A stretch of 64,000 bases of DNA from Cercospora beticola. Taxonomy: Eukaryota > Ascomycota > Dothideomycetes > Mycosphaerellales > Mycosphaerellaceae. The notes under the pieces are model-generated. The model saw only the letters and a list, made by a program, of their open reading frames with translations. It searched no databases and was not told the DNA's origin. Below are positions 11,372 through 24,600 of this stretch, piece by piece. The stretch spans positions 3,224,001 through 3,288,000 of the forward strand of contig NC_088939.1 of NCBI RefSeq assembly GCF_033473495.1, written 5' to 3'. Position numbers and translations under genes: made by a program. Position 1 is the first letter of the stretch. Every line of letters begins with the position of its first letter.

Positions 11372-12649
11372 CTATGAGTTCGTGCGACTTCTGCTCTGCA
11401 TCTGCCTCGTGAATTCGTTCTCGTCGCCGACAGGGCTCAGTCCAGCGGATCGTATGCCATCACTTCCGTCGCGGATTCTGACATTGCTGAGGTCGCCACT
11501 GGCGGTCTTTCTAATACTCTGACTCATCGTTTCGATGGTCAGCTCTCCATGTCCATGCGCAGATCCGTGCATGCTTCCAGGGCTTCCGATCCTGCCAGGT
11601 GATTGCTCAGCCAAAGGGTAGGAGATGTTGAGTCCTGGTGGAGGTGTGGTGACGCCTCCTGATGCTGCAGCAGACGATGTTGGGGATCGTGGGGACCGCA
11701 AGGGAGAGGTAGCTCGCTCATTCATCGAGCTGCTGAACGAGTGCCCACCAATGTGAAGTGAGTCACGATTCCCGATTTCTGCCAAGTGTTGTTGCTGGAG
11801 TTCACTTTGCACAATATCCTTGAAGGATATGAAGCTAAGCCGTCGAACATCGTTTGGATCCAATTGGCCGTAGCTACTGGCGACCTCGTCGTCGAGATTC
11901 TGCAGTACGCTAGATGCCTGTAGGCTCGAGGCCGGCTCGGAGTCGATCGGTGTCTCAAATCTCAATGGCGAATTTAGTGAGATAAGGTCTGCTTGACTAG
12001 TCGAGCCATCCAAGACGCTGGCTGCTGCGGGTTGGTGAGAAGTCGATGTAACAATCTCAACCTCGTCTGGATTCAGCGACTTGCTTGTTATTGCCTCTGC
12101 TGAAGCGTCCAGTGCAGGCGGAATGTCGTCTTCTGTCATGACATGGGCCGGGATGTGTGCGTCGGTAAGTTCATTGCTCAATGTTGAGATCGGTAGCGGC
12201 TCTTGGACATTGCGTTCGAAGATCTCGGAAGACGCCGGGCTGTGCAGTCGAGGTGAACTCGATCGTAGTCTCGATGGAGACGCAGACATGGCTGAATGGT
12301 AGGGAAGTCGCGAGGGAGATGCAGGTGTCCGTCGCGGTTGCGGCTTCAAGTCCGGCTGTCGCTGCTGTGTGGTGCTTTGCGATTCTGCTGTGCCAGCAGC
12401 ATTGACAGCTTTTTCGAACGCAGTAGTATTCATGGCCTCCATTCTGACCTTTTCGTCCTTTTTCTTGCCCGCAAGCTGGAGAAGTCTCTGCTTAAAGCTC
12501 TTCGAATCTTTTTCTTGCGCAGAAGTCGTCTGCTCGTGCCCTCGGTCGTGCAGGTCGGTCCTCTGCTGTTCGGAGATCAATGGCGAGGCCGAGTTGTGTG
12601 GTGAAATGGCTGGATGTTGCGCGGCGGAAAGCAGGTCGTTCGACAGCAT
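11372..12649 (-). CDS. Ser/Pro-rich protein of unknown function
   Basis: About 425 residues from the ATG at 12649. The sequence is mostly low-complexity Ser/Pro/Thr and looks disordered. It has blocks that look conserved: a Lys-rich SFKQRLLQLAGKKKDEK near the N-terminus; SSEIFERNVQEPLPISTLSN; and ASSYGQLDPNDVRRLSFISF. It has many SP/TP sites, which suggests a phosphorylated regulatory or scaffold protein. No enzyme motif, membrane segment or known domain is visible. The frame is open upstream to a TGA near 12717 without another ATG, so an upstream exon could supply a different start. The disciplined frame over 1.3 kb and patchy conserved-looking motifs support a real gene. The function is unknown to me. 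Confidence 0.7.
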   Translation of the reverse strand: MLSNDLLSAAQHPAISPHNSASPLISEQQRTDLHDRGHEQTTSAQEKDSKSFKQRLLQLAGKKKDEKVRMEAMNTTAFEKAVNAAGTAESQSTTQQRQPDLKPQPRRTPASPSRLPYHSAMSASPSRLRSSSPRLHSPASSEIFERNVQEPLPISTLSNELTDAHIPAHVMTEDDIPPALDASAEAITSKSLNPDEVEIVTSTSHQPAAASVLDGSTSQADLISLNSPLRFETPIDSEPASSLQASSVLQNLDDEVASSYGQLDPNDVRRLSFISFKDIVQSELQQQHLAEIGNRDSLHIGGHSFSSSMNERATSPLRSPRSPTSSAAASGGVTTPPPGLNISYPLAEQSPGRIGSPGSMHGSAHGHGELTIETMSQSIRKTASGDLSNVRIRDGSDGIRSAGLSPVGDENEFTRQMQSRSRTNS

Positions 12650-13700
12650 CACAAGTTGGCACAGGAACGCAGCATAGCACTCGTTGGGTTTGCGCAATGG
12701 CAGAGCAAGGGCGCGTCACGGAAGCGATGTTGGCGGATACGAATCCCTACACAATATGGCGGCAGCTGGCCAAGTGTCCCCGGTAGCGAGAGTCGAGGCG
12801 GGTGTTGCGGAGAGAGCGCGTGGTTTCGTGGAGGCGCAATGGTCAACTGTGCAGCAGCTCCATGAGAGGGTATTTGTCTGTGTTGCGTGCGTGCCGGCGT
12901 GGACGAGGGGCGCGGAGGAGGAGTGTTGGAGTGGGTGCTGGTCTTCATGAAACCCTTGTCGATCACGTTCACCTTTGCTTTCCATTCGGCCAGGGTCCGC
13001 TCCGCTACTTTTGGAGTGACGTCGCGGGAGTTGGAGCAGCACTTGTGCATGTGTGATGAAACGCGACTCCGAACCGTCGCGTCGCCGCCTGCCAGCCAAC
13101 GCACCCCCATCTGCCGTTTGATCGCCCAGATGTCAAACGTCCGCATGTCTCCTGCGCCGAATGAGATGGGACCACAGATGTTGTATTTCTGGAGCGATGG
13201 CTACTCCCGCCCCTACGCCTGCTAGCCTCATCCCAGACAATGTCCAGTGACCTCTTTCCCACGACCTCCTCCTGTTCAGCCTGCACTTCCTGGTCCGATG
13301 CCTCATCTCGTCGGGCGGCCTACCAACAGCATCTGTTACAGAGCACGAAAACAGCCTCTCTCGTCTGCCGCCTTGTGGCGCAGGGGTCGAGGCAAGATGA
13401 GGCTAACGTCAGCAGGTTTGACGAGTGTCTGGCATCATGTCACACACTCGTATCGAAGTGTCCACTCTGCGACGAGCGCGGGCCCGCTACCGTCACGAGA
13501 TACGAAACCGTCGACCGGGCAAGCGACACGTGGGCGACAGAAACAGCTGATAGTACCTGCTGATCCGGATCCTTCTAGCGTATCGTTCACGTCGTTTCAG
13601 GGAATCTGTACATGACACGGCACTATCTCTTATCTGCCTACTTGACTTATACGATGCAGCAAGTTCACGATTTCAGTAAAATATACCTGTGCGACCAACG
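12650..13700. other. Divergent promoter region, no gene seen
   Basis: It separates the minus-strand Ser/Pro-rich gene from the plus-strand F-box gene. Several overlapping open frames exist on both strands with no domain or sensible composition, and I treat them as shadows. An upstream exon of the Ser/Pro-rich gene may be hidden here. Confidence 0.4.
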
Positions 13701-14261
13701 ATGCAGCAAATTTCTCATCTCCAGTTGCTGGATCTGCCCGACGAGCTTCTTTTGCAGATCTTTGGCTATCTCGCACCCCCCAGATTGACTGCCAAATCCG
13801 CCCAGACACATCTGGCTCTTGGTCTAAACCGTCGGCTACTGGGGATTGCTCGCGACTCACTCTTCACATCAGCATGTCTTCGAGTCGAAATGACTATGAG
13901 CGATTTCTTCGGCTACTTGGAGACAATACAAGGCTTTAGCCACCTCGTTGATCAAGGGCTTGAACTTCGATGTCGTTGGGACTTCATCCGTGACTCCATG
14001 ATTGGACACCGGCTACGGTACTTGAATATCTGCATCAGAGTATCGAGATACGCACACGATGAGCTGTTATCTCATGTCTCCAACGCGATAAAAGCATTCC
14101 GCCTGTTCGCAGTGCTTGATGTGAAAGTACACGACATGGATCTCCCTTCCGCAGATTTTGCAGACCTGTTGAGCGATTTACGATCATCTCTGTGCAACAA
14201 TCTTTCTCATGCAACAACGCTGCGCGTGCGAGGAGTACGAAGGAGCGGTATGATCGAATGA
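13701..14261 (+). CDS. F-box-like protein
   Basis: A 186-residue single-exon frame from the ATG at 13701. Residues about 5-25 (ISHLQLLDLPDELLLQIFGYL) fit an N-terminal F-box, the LPxELLxxIF pattern that binds Skp1 in SCF ubiquitin ligases. The rest is alpha-rich (DFFGYLETIQGFSHLVDQGLELR, in part) without clear LRR or WD repeats. Short F-box proteins of this kind are numerous and variable in fungi. The substrate cannot be guessed. The upstream GTG in the same frame is not used here because the ATG sits just before the F-box. The gene could extend by a further exon after 14261; I found none that is convincing. Confidence 0.65.
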   Translation: MQQISHLQLLDLPDELLLQIFGYLAPPRLTAKSAQTHLALGLNRRLLGIARDSLFTSACLRVEMTMSDFFGYLETIQGFSHLVDQGLELRCRWDFIRDSMIGHRLRYLNICIRVSRYAHDELLSHVSNAIKAFRLFAVLDVKVHDMDLPSADFADLLSDLRSSLCNNLSHATTLRVRGVRRSGMIE

Positions 14262-15327
14262 GGAATACAGCGCGGAGGGCGGCTGGTCCACCTTCTCTTT
14301 GCGGACAGTGGTACAAGACTTTTCCGGCAATAATTTGGATCGTGATGAGCAAGCAAAGGCTGATAGTCAATGGAACCCAACCACCATCACCTCAAAATCC
14401 AACAAGACGCGCAACACTCGGTACCAGCCGAAGTCCAAGTGGGCGCCTAGTTAGAACACAGCCAGGGTAGACCAACACGCGCCGAAAAGATCGCCAACAT
14501 CCCAGTGCTTTGGAACTTTGTACCTGACAGCGCACGAAATGCTAACAACGCCCTGGTACCTACGGCAGCGGATCAGAATCCGCAAGAGCGGCTCCGTGCC
14601 AATATTTCGCCGGACTCACGAAGAAACCTACGCACGTCAATACCATTACGGCATTCGGGACAACTGATTGCAAGGCACAGGCTTCCAGATGATTTTCAGA
14701 TGGACAAGTCGTAACGACTTCGGTTGCCGGCGCGCTGATGCAGAACTCAGCGATGGACCAGGTTTCCAAACATCGACCGTTCTAACTAGACCAGACTCAT
14801 CGGAGTGGACTCCAGTCGCGTTGCGTTAGGGCTGAAAGCAGACTATGCATAGCTCGCGCATGGACGACGACGTATCTGCATTCAATGTACTAGCAGATAG
14901 ATTAGATGAATATTATCACAAGGCTCCAGATGCTACTCCTACATAATTCATCGATAATTTAAGACAGTACAGCATGGGAAAGGCACGGGATGCGGCTTTT
15001 ATGACTGACAATCGTGATCGACAACTTTCCAAGTAAATATAGACTACGAAATTTGTTGTCTTGCACTATTTTCCTAGATGCTCCTGTATACAGAAAATGT
15101 CGTGAGCGTCAGCGCTGGTTACACTTGAGCACTCGGGGGTATCTGTCAAGCCTTCATTATCATGGGCGATGGGTTCTGTTTGTCAGCAAAGGCTACCATC
15201 GTTTGCTCGCAATCGTCGCGTTGCCTGTACTAGTCGTATTCATCCAATCGACTGTCATATTGCACGGCGCCGGCGTGGGCGTGCTCGTACTGAAACCTCC
15301 AAATATCGTCGTCGTCACATTTCCCTT
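14262..15327. other. Convergent intergenic region, nothing recognised
   Basis: It lies between the 3' ends of the F-box gene (plus) and the exo-glucanase gene (minus). Short open frames only; AT-richer around 14880-15060. No repeat or gene seen. Confidence 0.45.
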
Positions 15328-16800
15328 CTAAGGACATGAACTCGACAATTCAGTTCCAGGCCGAGGAAACAATCCTGCATCCAACAAAGCGAACGCATTC
15401 CATTCAGGTGCATTTTCAGCCTTGAAGTTCCAGAAAATCCAGCCTTGGGTGTACTTCTCGTAAGCTGCGATTTGAGCTTGGATGAAAGATCTGGTGTCGT
15501 CCCGTTGCTGTTGGGACCACGCATTCATGTTTTGATTGTTGCAGGATCCGATATAGTATGAGCCTGGGAATGAACCATCGTATCGGGCGCCGATTCGGTA
15601 GCCGTTGAGGTATTTGGCGCAGTCGGTCATGGCGCCGCTCCATTCGCCGATGATCTAGACGCAGGAAAGATGTTAGGGTCTGTCACTTGAGAAGCGAAGC
15701 TCTCCAGACTGAGCGTCTTTCAAGATTGCACTTACCGTCCACTTGTCCGCCCCATTCCACGCTGGTGCATTGCTGCAGACGTAGTTTCTGTGTTGCGCCG
15801 GGCTCAAAGCATTCAGTTCTGGGCTGAAGACTTGGTACTCGTGGTGATCGATCACTACATTCTGAGCATTGTTGTCGTTCGGCGTGAGCATGCCATTCCA
15901 GTAGTTTGTTGGCTGGAATCCATCGTGGAAGACAACCACGCGTGATGGGCTGTAGTCTCTTTGCTGGTAGAATCCGTCGTAGGTGAATTGTCTTACGACA
16001 TTGATATCCAGCGCTGGAGTGAGAGGCTCGTTGAGCAGTTGAATGCCAGCAAGCACATCATCGTATTTGCTATCGCCGTATTTCGACTGAATCGTCTTTA
16101 GTACTCTAAGCGTCTTTGCTACGGTGTTGCCTTGCGTCCAAGTTGGGGTGGCCGTCTTTTGACCGGAGTTGTCGAATCCATTTTGAGAGCCTGCGCCAAA
16201 ATCAGTCACTGGAAGGTGTAGAATTGTGGTAGTCTTTGTGGGCTTGAGACGCCTCCCATCAACTGCACTTACCCGGAGCACCGTGCAAGTCGATCATCAC
16301 CTTGAGACCAAGTGATCGAGCCCAATCGATTGCCGCATCTATGAAGACCGCCGCTCCGGATGCATAAGGGGAATCGGAGTTATCGTATGCCCAATAGCCA
16401 ATTGGTATCCGAACCAGGTTGAAGCCAGAATCCTTGATCTTCTTGAAATCCTGCCATGTGCACCATGTCTCCCAATGGCGTCTGAGGTAGCGATCATATG
16501 CTTGTTGTGCGCCCAAAGAGCGCGTCAAAGTGTACTCGTCAACGATGCCTCTTGATCCATCCGGGTCAACATTTTCGAAGATAGATGGTGTGATCCATGG
16601 CTCCAATAAGAGCCAACCTCCAATGTTGAGCCCTCGGACCTTCTCATTGCCCCAATTGAAACCAGATGGTGCTCGCTTGTTGATGCTACTGGGGGACTGT
16701 TAGGCCGAGTTTTCATTGCTCAAGTCGCGTCCGTAACTCACGGGGCAGCTGATGCTGTTGCAGCGATACACAAAGCTAAAAGTGTGTTTTTGAACAACAT
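15328..16800 (-). CDS. EXG1: Secreted exo-1,3-beta-glucanase, GH5 (EXG1 type)
   Basis: Four exons: 16800-16742, 16697-16273, 16190-15736 and 15654-15328. The introns are 44, 82 and 81 nt. Phases agree and the product is 421 residues, typical of the family. It begins with a signal peptide (MLFKNTLLALCIAATASA, cut near residue 18-20) followed by a Kex2-like KR at about 27-28. Then comes the family signature GLNIGGWLLLEPWITPSIF. The acid/base Glu is E216 in LLNEP and the nucleophile is E317 in IIGEWS. The enzyme splits terminal glucose from beta-1,3-glucan outside the cell, in wall remodelling or glucan feeding. The first exon and its short intron were found by reading upstream of the conserved core: the ATG at 16800 is the only one giving a signal peptide in phase. 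Confidence 0.92.
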
Positions 16801-18660
16801 GCTTGCCAGTCAAATATGCTCGAATGCGATGACCGCGACCTAGGACTGGTTGCACCCAAAGGTAAGAAGGCAAGGGAACACGGCCAGTATACAGGCTTGG
16901 AAAGAGGTCGCGGTTTGCCGACTCGTTGTTGCCCGCTGAAACAGGCGATTTGAACTTTGCCTGGAATGTGTGCCGGAATGCCGGGTCGGCTCCTGCAATT
17001 TTGACAACAAGGAATATGATATTGCCAGCAACGGAAGCGTAACTTTGCCTTGAATATCAATGGTTCAGAAGCACGAGGCCGACTCGTGGAGGCACCGTGC
17101 AAAGGCGAGCAGCGAGAAGCGTCTGCATCTAGAGTCGGGCACAGAGCTTGTTTAATAAGTCAGATGTCGCCCGCATTCTCGTCGAGTTCCATGGAAGCTG
17201 CATGCGAACGATCTGCACAGCAGCAGGGAGCCCATGAGCCGTCTTGTCAAGCTGAGCAACCAATGAGAGAATTCGTCTGGCGTCTGCAGGACGGAATTCA
17301 TCCTGGAGGTGTTCTCGTTCTGCAGCCGGTGCTGTGGATGCAGCGCAGTGAGTTCGTGGAGTTTCCCAGATCAGCATCCAGGGAGGTGCAGGACGGGAGA
17401 TGCTCCAGCCAATTGCCAGCGTTCCCACTGTCTTCACAACTTTTGGCTTCCCTGTTCCTGACTCCTTGCAGTTAGTCGGAGAAATATGCACCGTGCTAGC
17501 CCGCAGTCATGTCTGCCGCTTGCGTAGCGATCTGCGAGCGTCACATGCTTCACTTGCATCGGAGGTGAATTGGTATAAGCATAAATCGGCGCCAGCCTCG
17601 GCGACTCCTCATTCTGAGCTCTTCATCGGCGTTGCAAGGTGGGAAGTCGCGACGAAGGCTGTGACCCGGCGCCGGAGTCGTTCTCGCCTTGCAGGCTCGC
17701 ACAGCGTCATGTCAGTCTTGCTGCAGTCTCGGAAGGCCACGACGGAGGTCCTGACAAGAATGAGATGGCCTCTCAGTCGACGCTCGGCCTCAGGGGAAAT
17801 CTTGCTCGGTTCTGGCGTCGACTCTAAAATGCGCCGCTCCCTTCCCGCATCCTTTGAGCACGTCACATGCCACTTTGTGCATGCTGCGAGAGAGCACGAC
17901 CGATGTCCGGCTGTCTGCTCATGATGAGGAGCATCTGTGGATGGCCATGTCGATGTTGAAGTTGCGCGATCGTAGCGTCATGCACGCGGCACTGTCTTCT
18001 CCACATCTCCTTGTTCAAAACATTAGGCAATATTGAACGGAACTCAGCATAATGATTAATTAGGGCGTCTCCCATTGACGACACGCCAGTCTCTCTCGCA
18101 AGCCAGCTAGTTATAGGATGAACACTTCTACGTGCCCGCAACGAACCCTCAATAGGCGAGCATGTCGACTCCCGCGAATCCTCTAGTCTGCTAGCCGAGC
18201 AACACGGATACTACATGTCACCGGCTCTCTGCATCTAAGCGTGTCGTCAACCTTGAAGCTGCGTGACAACGTTGCCAAAATCTGCCGTGTCCAGGTGACT
18301 CAACTCCGCACGGCCTGCAGTGTTCAAGCGAGGCAAACATCTGACAGCGGGGTGTTGAAGTTCTCTGCCCAAGGAAGAAGGTGCTTCCAAGATCAATTCA
18401 AGTATAGCCTGTGCATGACTTCAGTCATGATCACACGGTACTGCCATCTTCGGATGTTCGCGTGGCTATCATGTCATGCTTTACAATTGCATGATGCTAC
18501 GTCTGGAAGTGGGAGGCTGGAGTTCCTTTTCGAAATACCGTGTCATGCGTAGAACTAACTACTTTGCCGATATCTAAGTTAATAGGCGTTGATTGCCATT
18601 CCAGCCCAAGTGACCAAGTGCATGCGCACTAGCAGATCATTGACGCTATGATGCGTTTCC
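16801..18660. other. Intergenic stretch between EXG1 and ATG2, no supported gene
   Basis: It holds the exo-glucanase promoter and the 3' flank of ATG2. Open frames at 17129-17491 (minus) and 17400-17924 (plus) are over 100 codons but overlap each other antisense. Their composition is arginine/serine-rich, like out-of-frame GC-rich DNA. I do not call them genes. Confidence 0.45.
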
Positions 18661-21600
18661 TCATCTTCTCTTGTATTTCTGTTCAAATCGTTAGCACTTG
18701 CTCTGCAATGGAGGAAGGCTGGAGAAAACTTACATCGTCGACCCTTCTCAGGTTCCCACGATCGACTGCGTTCCCTACGCCAAGTAGAGCTGTGCCTACT
18801 GCTCGAGTCGCACCAATCACTGGTCGGAGAATGACTGTCGGGGCGTGCTTGACGACCGCGCCTGCTACCTCTCCAGGCCCGCGACTCTCAAAGACTTCTC
18901 CCTGCACAGCGATCAGAGCGTCCTTGGCAGTCAGCAAATCATGCTCAAGATGCCGTCTCGCAGATCGCAGACCGGAAAGGACGCCAAGAGGTTGATTTGC
19001 GTAAGCAGAAACAGCACGTTGTCGCTCGGGATCATCCTCGTCAGACAAGTGTCCACCTTCGTGCCAGCCTGGTGAAGACGAAAGTTTCGAGCGCCCGCCT
19101 GTGGAGCTTCCAGGTGCCAGAAATTCTTCTGCATTCGCAAGCATAGTCTGTGTGCCCAAGGCCACCTTTGCGCCAAGTCGTGCAAGCTCACTCGCAGTGG
19201 TTTTCCCGAACTGAAAGGCACCCTTCTGTATGCTGCGTACGATGCGGCCGTCCTTCTTGTACTCGCGCACAGGGATGGCAACAACATCACGTACTCCAAC
19301 TCCAAGATTGACCAAACTTCGAACCGGTGCAAGGCCCGAAAGCACACGCGGCAATTGGTTTCGGATCACATCGGGCGTCCATATGTTGCTCAGCGTGTCA
19401 TGAAGTAGGTCGAACCCTCCGAGGCCGTAGATAATCGCATGCTTAAGACGAATGTTGCAGCCTTCCAGAGTGATGAAATTCATGAACTCCTTGGTCCGCC
19501 CGGATCGAAGGCCAGCATAGTCGACGTTCTTGGGTTTGTAGTCCAGGCACAGATCCACAGTCTCAACTTCGACACGCTGGATAAATGGTTTCTCGCCAGT
19601 GTCTTGGCTGTCAACCATGTCTGGATCCTTGAACTCGAAGAATCGTGTGATGAAATCAAGCGCATCTTGATCAACGTGAAGTCGAAGTGGCTGTACTGCA
19701 ACGTGCAAGATGATCTCAGACGCAGAGTGGCTTTCTAAAGTCTTCACATTGTCGAGCTGGATATGGAACATGGGCTTGGACTTCTCGCGCGCGGCCGGAT
19801 CGCTCTCCAGATGGGTCAGGAACTTTCGCCAGGTCGAAGTGGGCACCTTATCAAAAATTTCGAAGTCCTGGATGCGAAGGTCCACCGAGCTGACCACGTC
19901 ACTGCTTTCGGAACCAAAGACCAGAACGTCGGCAGATACACCGCTCAATTCGAAAGCGATCTTATGACTGCGAGTGCGACCGAGCTTGAGTCTCCTGCGT
20001 TGAGACTGACGATTTCGAGGCTGCCCAGTTGCTGAATATATCGTGGGCCTAGATATTCCGGATGCAGGCACGCTCTCTGTTTCGCTGATTTCCTGGTCAA
20101 TGCCCCGATTGATCTGGCGTCGTAGGTCTTGGCCGTCCAAATCAGCGGGAACGCCAATGTAGATTGAATTGAACAAGAAGTCACCAATCACGGACTCATC
20201 ATCTTCTGGATCTTGTCGGGATCTGCGACGCCTCGCCTTGCGCTCTTCAGCGCGTTGTTCCACCTGCTCGACAGCGTCCACGATGCCATCGCGTGTGCGC
20301 TGCCAATCAAAGCCATCGTGAAGGTGCCAGATGAGATGGAAATCACGGAGGCGCAGCTTGACAGTAGCATCCTGATGGGGCTTATCCTTACTCTGCCCAT
20401 GCTTGCCGACAAATGGTGGGTTGAAGCGATGCTGATCTCCGAGCGCTTGCTGGCCACTTCCAAGTGCGTCAAATCCAAGGTCTACGATCTCGTAGGAGTC
20501 GGGATTGGCTTTGCCGCTGTCGATAGCGGCACTGGGTCTATTCAGGTCTCGCATCAAAGCTGCATCACCAAGTTGTCCATCTTCTGGTGAAATGGTCATC
20601 TCGAAAGGGTCCTCTTCCAGAAGACTCTCTGCAGTCTCGGGATCGTCGCCAATATTGCTCTCGGCATCTGGATCAGAACCCATGTCGAGAAGGCCGCTCA
20701 CGGGGCCGTAAAGACTAGGCGTCATTTCTGATTCAGCAAGCAGGTCATCAGGATCGTCGAAGGTTGAGATGCCAAGATCTAGCTCTTCGTTGAAGTCTTC
20801 TAAATCGTGCTCCACATCGAACAGAGTTTCGGGTTTCTCCTCTGCTTGGATGAACGGGGCACCGGAGAAAGATGCCATCATGTCTTCGATAGGCATGGGC
20901 TGCGTCAGGTACTTTGGGACCTTGCTAGGTGGAGTAGGAGGAGCGAGGGCTCCGAGTGTTGCAAAAAGGGTCTGAGTGGAATCTGCGCACGTCTCGAGCA
21001 AGAAAAGCTCATTCTTGACATCAATCTCAACGGCTTTCGCGTCTTCAGTGCCTGTCTCTGTTGCGTGAAATTGCACAACGGCAGACCTGACTGAGGCCAC
21101 CGATACGTATCCGCGCTGTTTGAGAATATCATCAAGGCGTTGCACGTTTCTTGCCTTCACATCGACATTCAGTTCCTCCAGTTCGCGGTCGGTGAGAAAG
21201 ATGGCGGCTTTCCTGAGTTCAAGTCTGGCCGACATGGTATCTCCAGGCGGCACACTTGTTGTTACATGGGCATTGTTCAAGACCACAAGCGCTTTCGATG
21301 GCAATCTTTGAGGATTTAGCCTAGCAGCCGAATCATGCACCAAAAGGCTAATGGCGGTCTTTTTCTTCGGCGTGCTCGTAACATCGCTTGCAGGACTACG
21401 CCTGAGGACCTGAGTATCACCTGCCATGGCAAGATTTGCAATCGATTGAGCCATCTCGTTGACTATCTCTTCCGGATTCAGTGGTCTGTCCATACCCGTG
21501 AGAGCAAGTATGATGGGCACACTGTACTCCACACAAAGATTGAAGAGTTTGACCTTCACTGTCGGTTCGATTTCGTTACCTATCATTCGTGCCATGATGA

Positions 21601-24600
21601 CAGGAAGATTGTCAACGGCTGTGAGTGGTAGCAGGCTGTGTAGCAATTCTGCGCCTTCTACTTGTTGAGCAAAGACATCGCCAATCGAGAATGCGAGCAG
21701 GGCCGGTAGTCCCACATGCGCAAGGTGCAAATCTTGCAAAGCGAATAGGAGCTTGCCAAAACGGTCATTGACAGGAACGCGTGCCTCTGCATCTTTGATC
21801 CGCAAGAGGGTTAGCAGCCCAGGCTTATCGTCTTCTGGCAAGTACTTGGTGACAGCAGACAGTTTCGCGAGGTCGTCGCCAAGACTATTGAGCACAGCAA
21901 GGCAGTCGAGATTATCAATCTTAGCTTTCACATCGCCCACGACAATTCTGAGGAGGGCTCCCTTGCGACGCTGTCGCAGAAGTGTGTCGATCAAGATGTC
22001 GCCGTCATCATCGTATTGGTCTCGCGAGGGTGTCAGCAGTGTTAGCAGACGCTCAAGGTCGTTGTCCTGGGGGGTCAAGAGATATTCGATCCGCACGGTG
22101 GCAACATCGATCGTCAGGGGTGGTTCTTGCGTCTGCGAGTGATTGAATGGTCCGCTCAGCACGAGGCGTGAGATGGTGGCGACCATACCGTGCTCACGGT
22201 ACACTGACTTGATAGCGCTTGTTCGTAGAACAACCGCACAGGCACTACTGCGCAAATTCGTTGTGAAGCCGCCGATGCGCGCATTGACTTTGACTTCAGG
22301 TTCAACTAACGCAGGTTGCTGCTCGCCTACGAAACGCACTCCCTTGGTGGGCGGCGGTGTGACTGGCGACCTCATGCCACTCTCTGAGAGAGCTGAATTG
22401 CCAAGCTCAAGAATCCCGCTCAGGCCACCGAAAGAGTCGAATACCTCGTCGAAAAGGCTGAGATCGATTGTGAGCTGGACAGGCTTGATCTGCACCGAGA
22501 GTTCTGTTATTGACCTTCTGTCGGCAGCAAGGGTCTTCTTTGCTATGTCGATAGCGACAGCTGGCGCTTGTTCTGTGAGAGTTACCGACTCGGTCATCGC
22601 ATCTGCTTTGTGGTCGAATCTCAACAGGTCCTGGCCGCCCAGTGAAAGTACCAGATCCTGAATGCTCAATCTCGTCTGTGTCTCAGCGAGCTTAACTTCA
22701 ATATCCTCACAAAACAAATCAACCAGTCCGTGCCGAGTAGGACCGCTTTGCGCATCCATACTCTTGGCATTTTCCGTCAGGGAGACTCGCAATTGCCGCA
22801 AAAGCAGGGAGACTGGGGGTGGAGTCTGCTTGCTTCCACTGCTGTTCAGGACCTCGTTACCAGCATCTTTGTGTTGCAAAGTGCTGGCTAAGTTCATCGA
22901 TACTTTGTGTAGCAGTTGACAGGTGGGAATTCCTGCCTGGATAGTGATAACTCCCACCACAATGCCGACACGCCCATCAGAAACCTCGGGGCCTTTGGCA
23001 GACTCCGGAGCCCAGAAGATATTACTGGTATCGGTATATGTGGAGTCTGTTTCCCGACGTCTAGAAGCACTCATTTCAGAGTATGCGGAGAATGTACCCG
23101 GCATACCACGGACCCCACTTGTTGGCCGACGAACAGGGCTGCTATCTGCGGGCACCTGCTGTTTGCCATGATTCTCTGAATCTTGTGGTGATGGAATGGA
23201 GACTGTGATCTGATCGATATGTAGCAGCTCGATCACTACAATGCTAGCGTCTGGTGAGATGTCTTTTGACGGCCTGTCGTGAGCTATGGGCGTCTGCGCA
23301 CGTGGTGTTGCATTGGCTGATGCAGCTTCAATGCTAGGTCTTGCTCCGTCAAGTTGTGAAAGATCATGCTCAACAGCAGGTACTGTTTGAGCTGCCTGAT
23401 CGCGGTCGGAAGAGGCTAGCGCTTCGGGCGCTACAGACTGGGCGCTTTGGGTGTCGGATCCCCAGCCACCGGGCATATCCAGCGTTTTACTGCCAGTCAT
23501 AGCGCTCATATACATGCTCTGTGCTTCTTCGTGACTGAAGACTTGAGACTCAAGCATGCTTTCGTCCATTGCGGCTGTCTCGTCTGAAAGACTCCCTGTT
23601 GCAGATGCTGGTGATGCTGATCGCGCTTGTCCGAGCGCTGTGACCTTGTTATCGACCGCATTTCCGGATGACTGCGACAGCAAACGATCGAGGGGTTCAG
23701 ATACACCGCGTATTCCCTGTTCCAGTGATGGCCATGACTGAAGGCCTGGTTGTCGCTGTCGAGGGGGGCTGATATCGGGCCTGGGCCACGACCCGGGGCT
23801 GGTTATGGCTCGGTCGTAGGGAGACACGGCACGGCGATGCCGAAGAGCTAGAGGGCTGCTGCTGCGCGAAGACTGCGCATGAGGGGCTGCAACTTGAGCG
23901 CGCGACGCCATATGCAGCGAACCCGGCAGATCATCCTCACTGATCATCGAGTTCCATAAATCCTGAGACTGTGGGCTTGTTCTACTTCTTCGTGAACCCC
24001 AGCTTATATTGTCATCGCCAGGGTGAATATCGAGCTCGTGAGGTTGCTGCTCCGTTCCGAAGGTCTCGCCGTCTTGGGCATCCGCAAAGTTCCCATCGTT
24101 CGACAATGATGCAGATTCTGCCATGTTAGCTATCTGCACGCTGGGTTCCGCAGGCTCCATCGCTGATTGCATGAGTCTCTGCAGTGAATCAGTGCTGCTA
24201 GATGCAAGACGGTTGTCTGGAATCGTGGCTTCTCGTCTGTCCTCCTCTTCTAGAATCGATGTAGTGTCATGCTCTGTTGTCGTGCTGTTAGCCAAGGGCG
24301 ACACAACGGAACTAGCAGCCCGCTCAGATGTATTTCGGCTGGCTGGCATCGATGGGTCCCGTATTGCGGAAGTATGCGATCGTAGGGTCGAAAGCTCAGC
24401 TGTCACTTCATCCTTCAATAGGATATCCATAGTAATCGCTGCCAGATTCACTTCACGGCGCTTGTCTGGCTTGGCGGGATCCACTCTCTCGACGTTGGCA
24501 GAGGCCATCCGCAGCCTCAGTGTCACAGACGTGGGTTCGGGGCTGCCATTTGGGACACCGGTTTGAAGCCTCACTTCCACGTTCCTGACTTCTAGCTGAA

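Noticed and set aside
16690..16697. CCCCCAG as acceptor of the first exo-glucanase intron
   Set aside because: Joining there puts the rest of the protein out of frame; the AACAG acceptor at 16698 keeps phase through all four exons.
17400..17924. 174-codon plus-strand frame
   Set aside because: No recognisable feature, Arg/Ser-rich, overlapped by antisense frames of similar quality.
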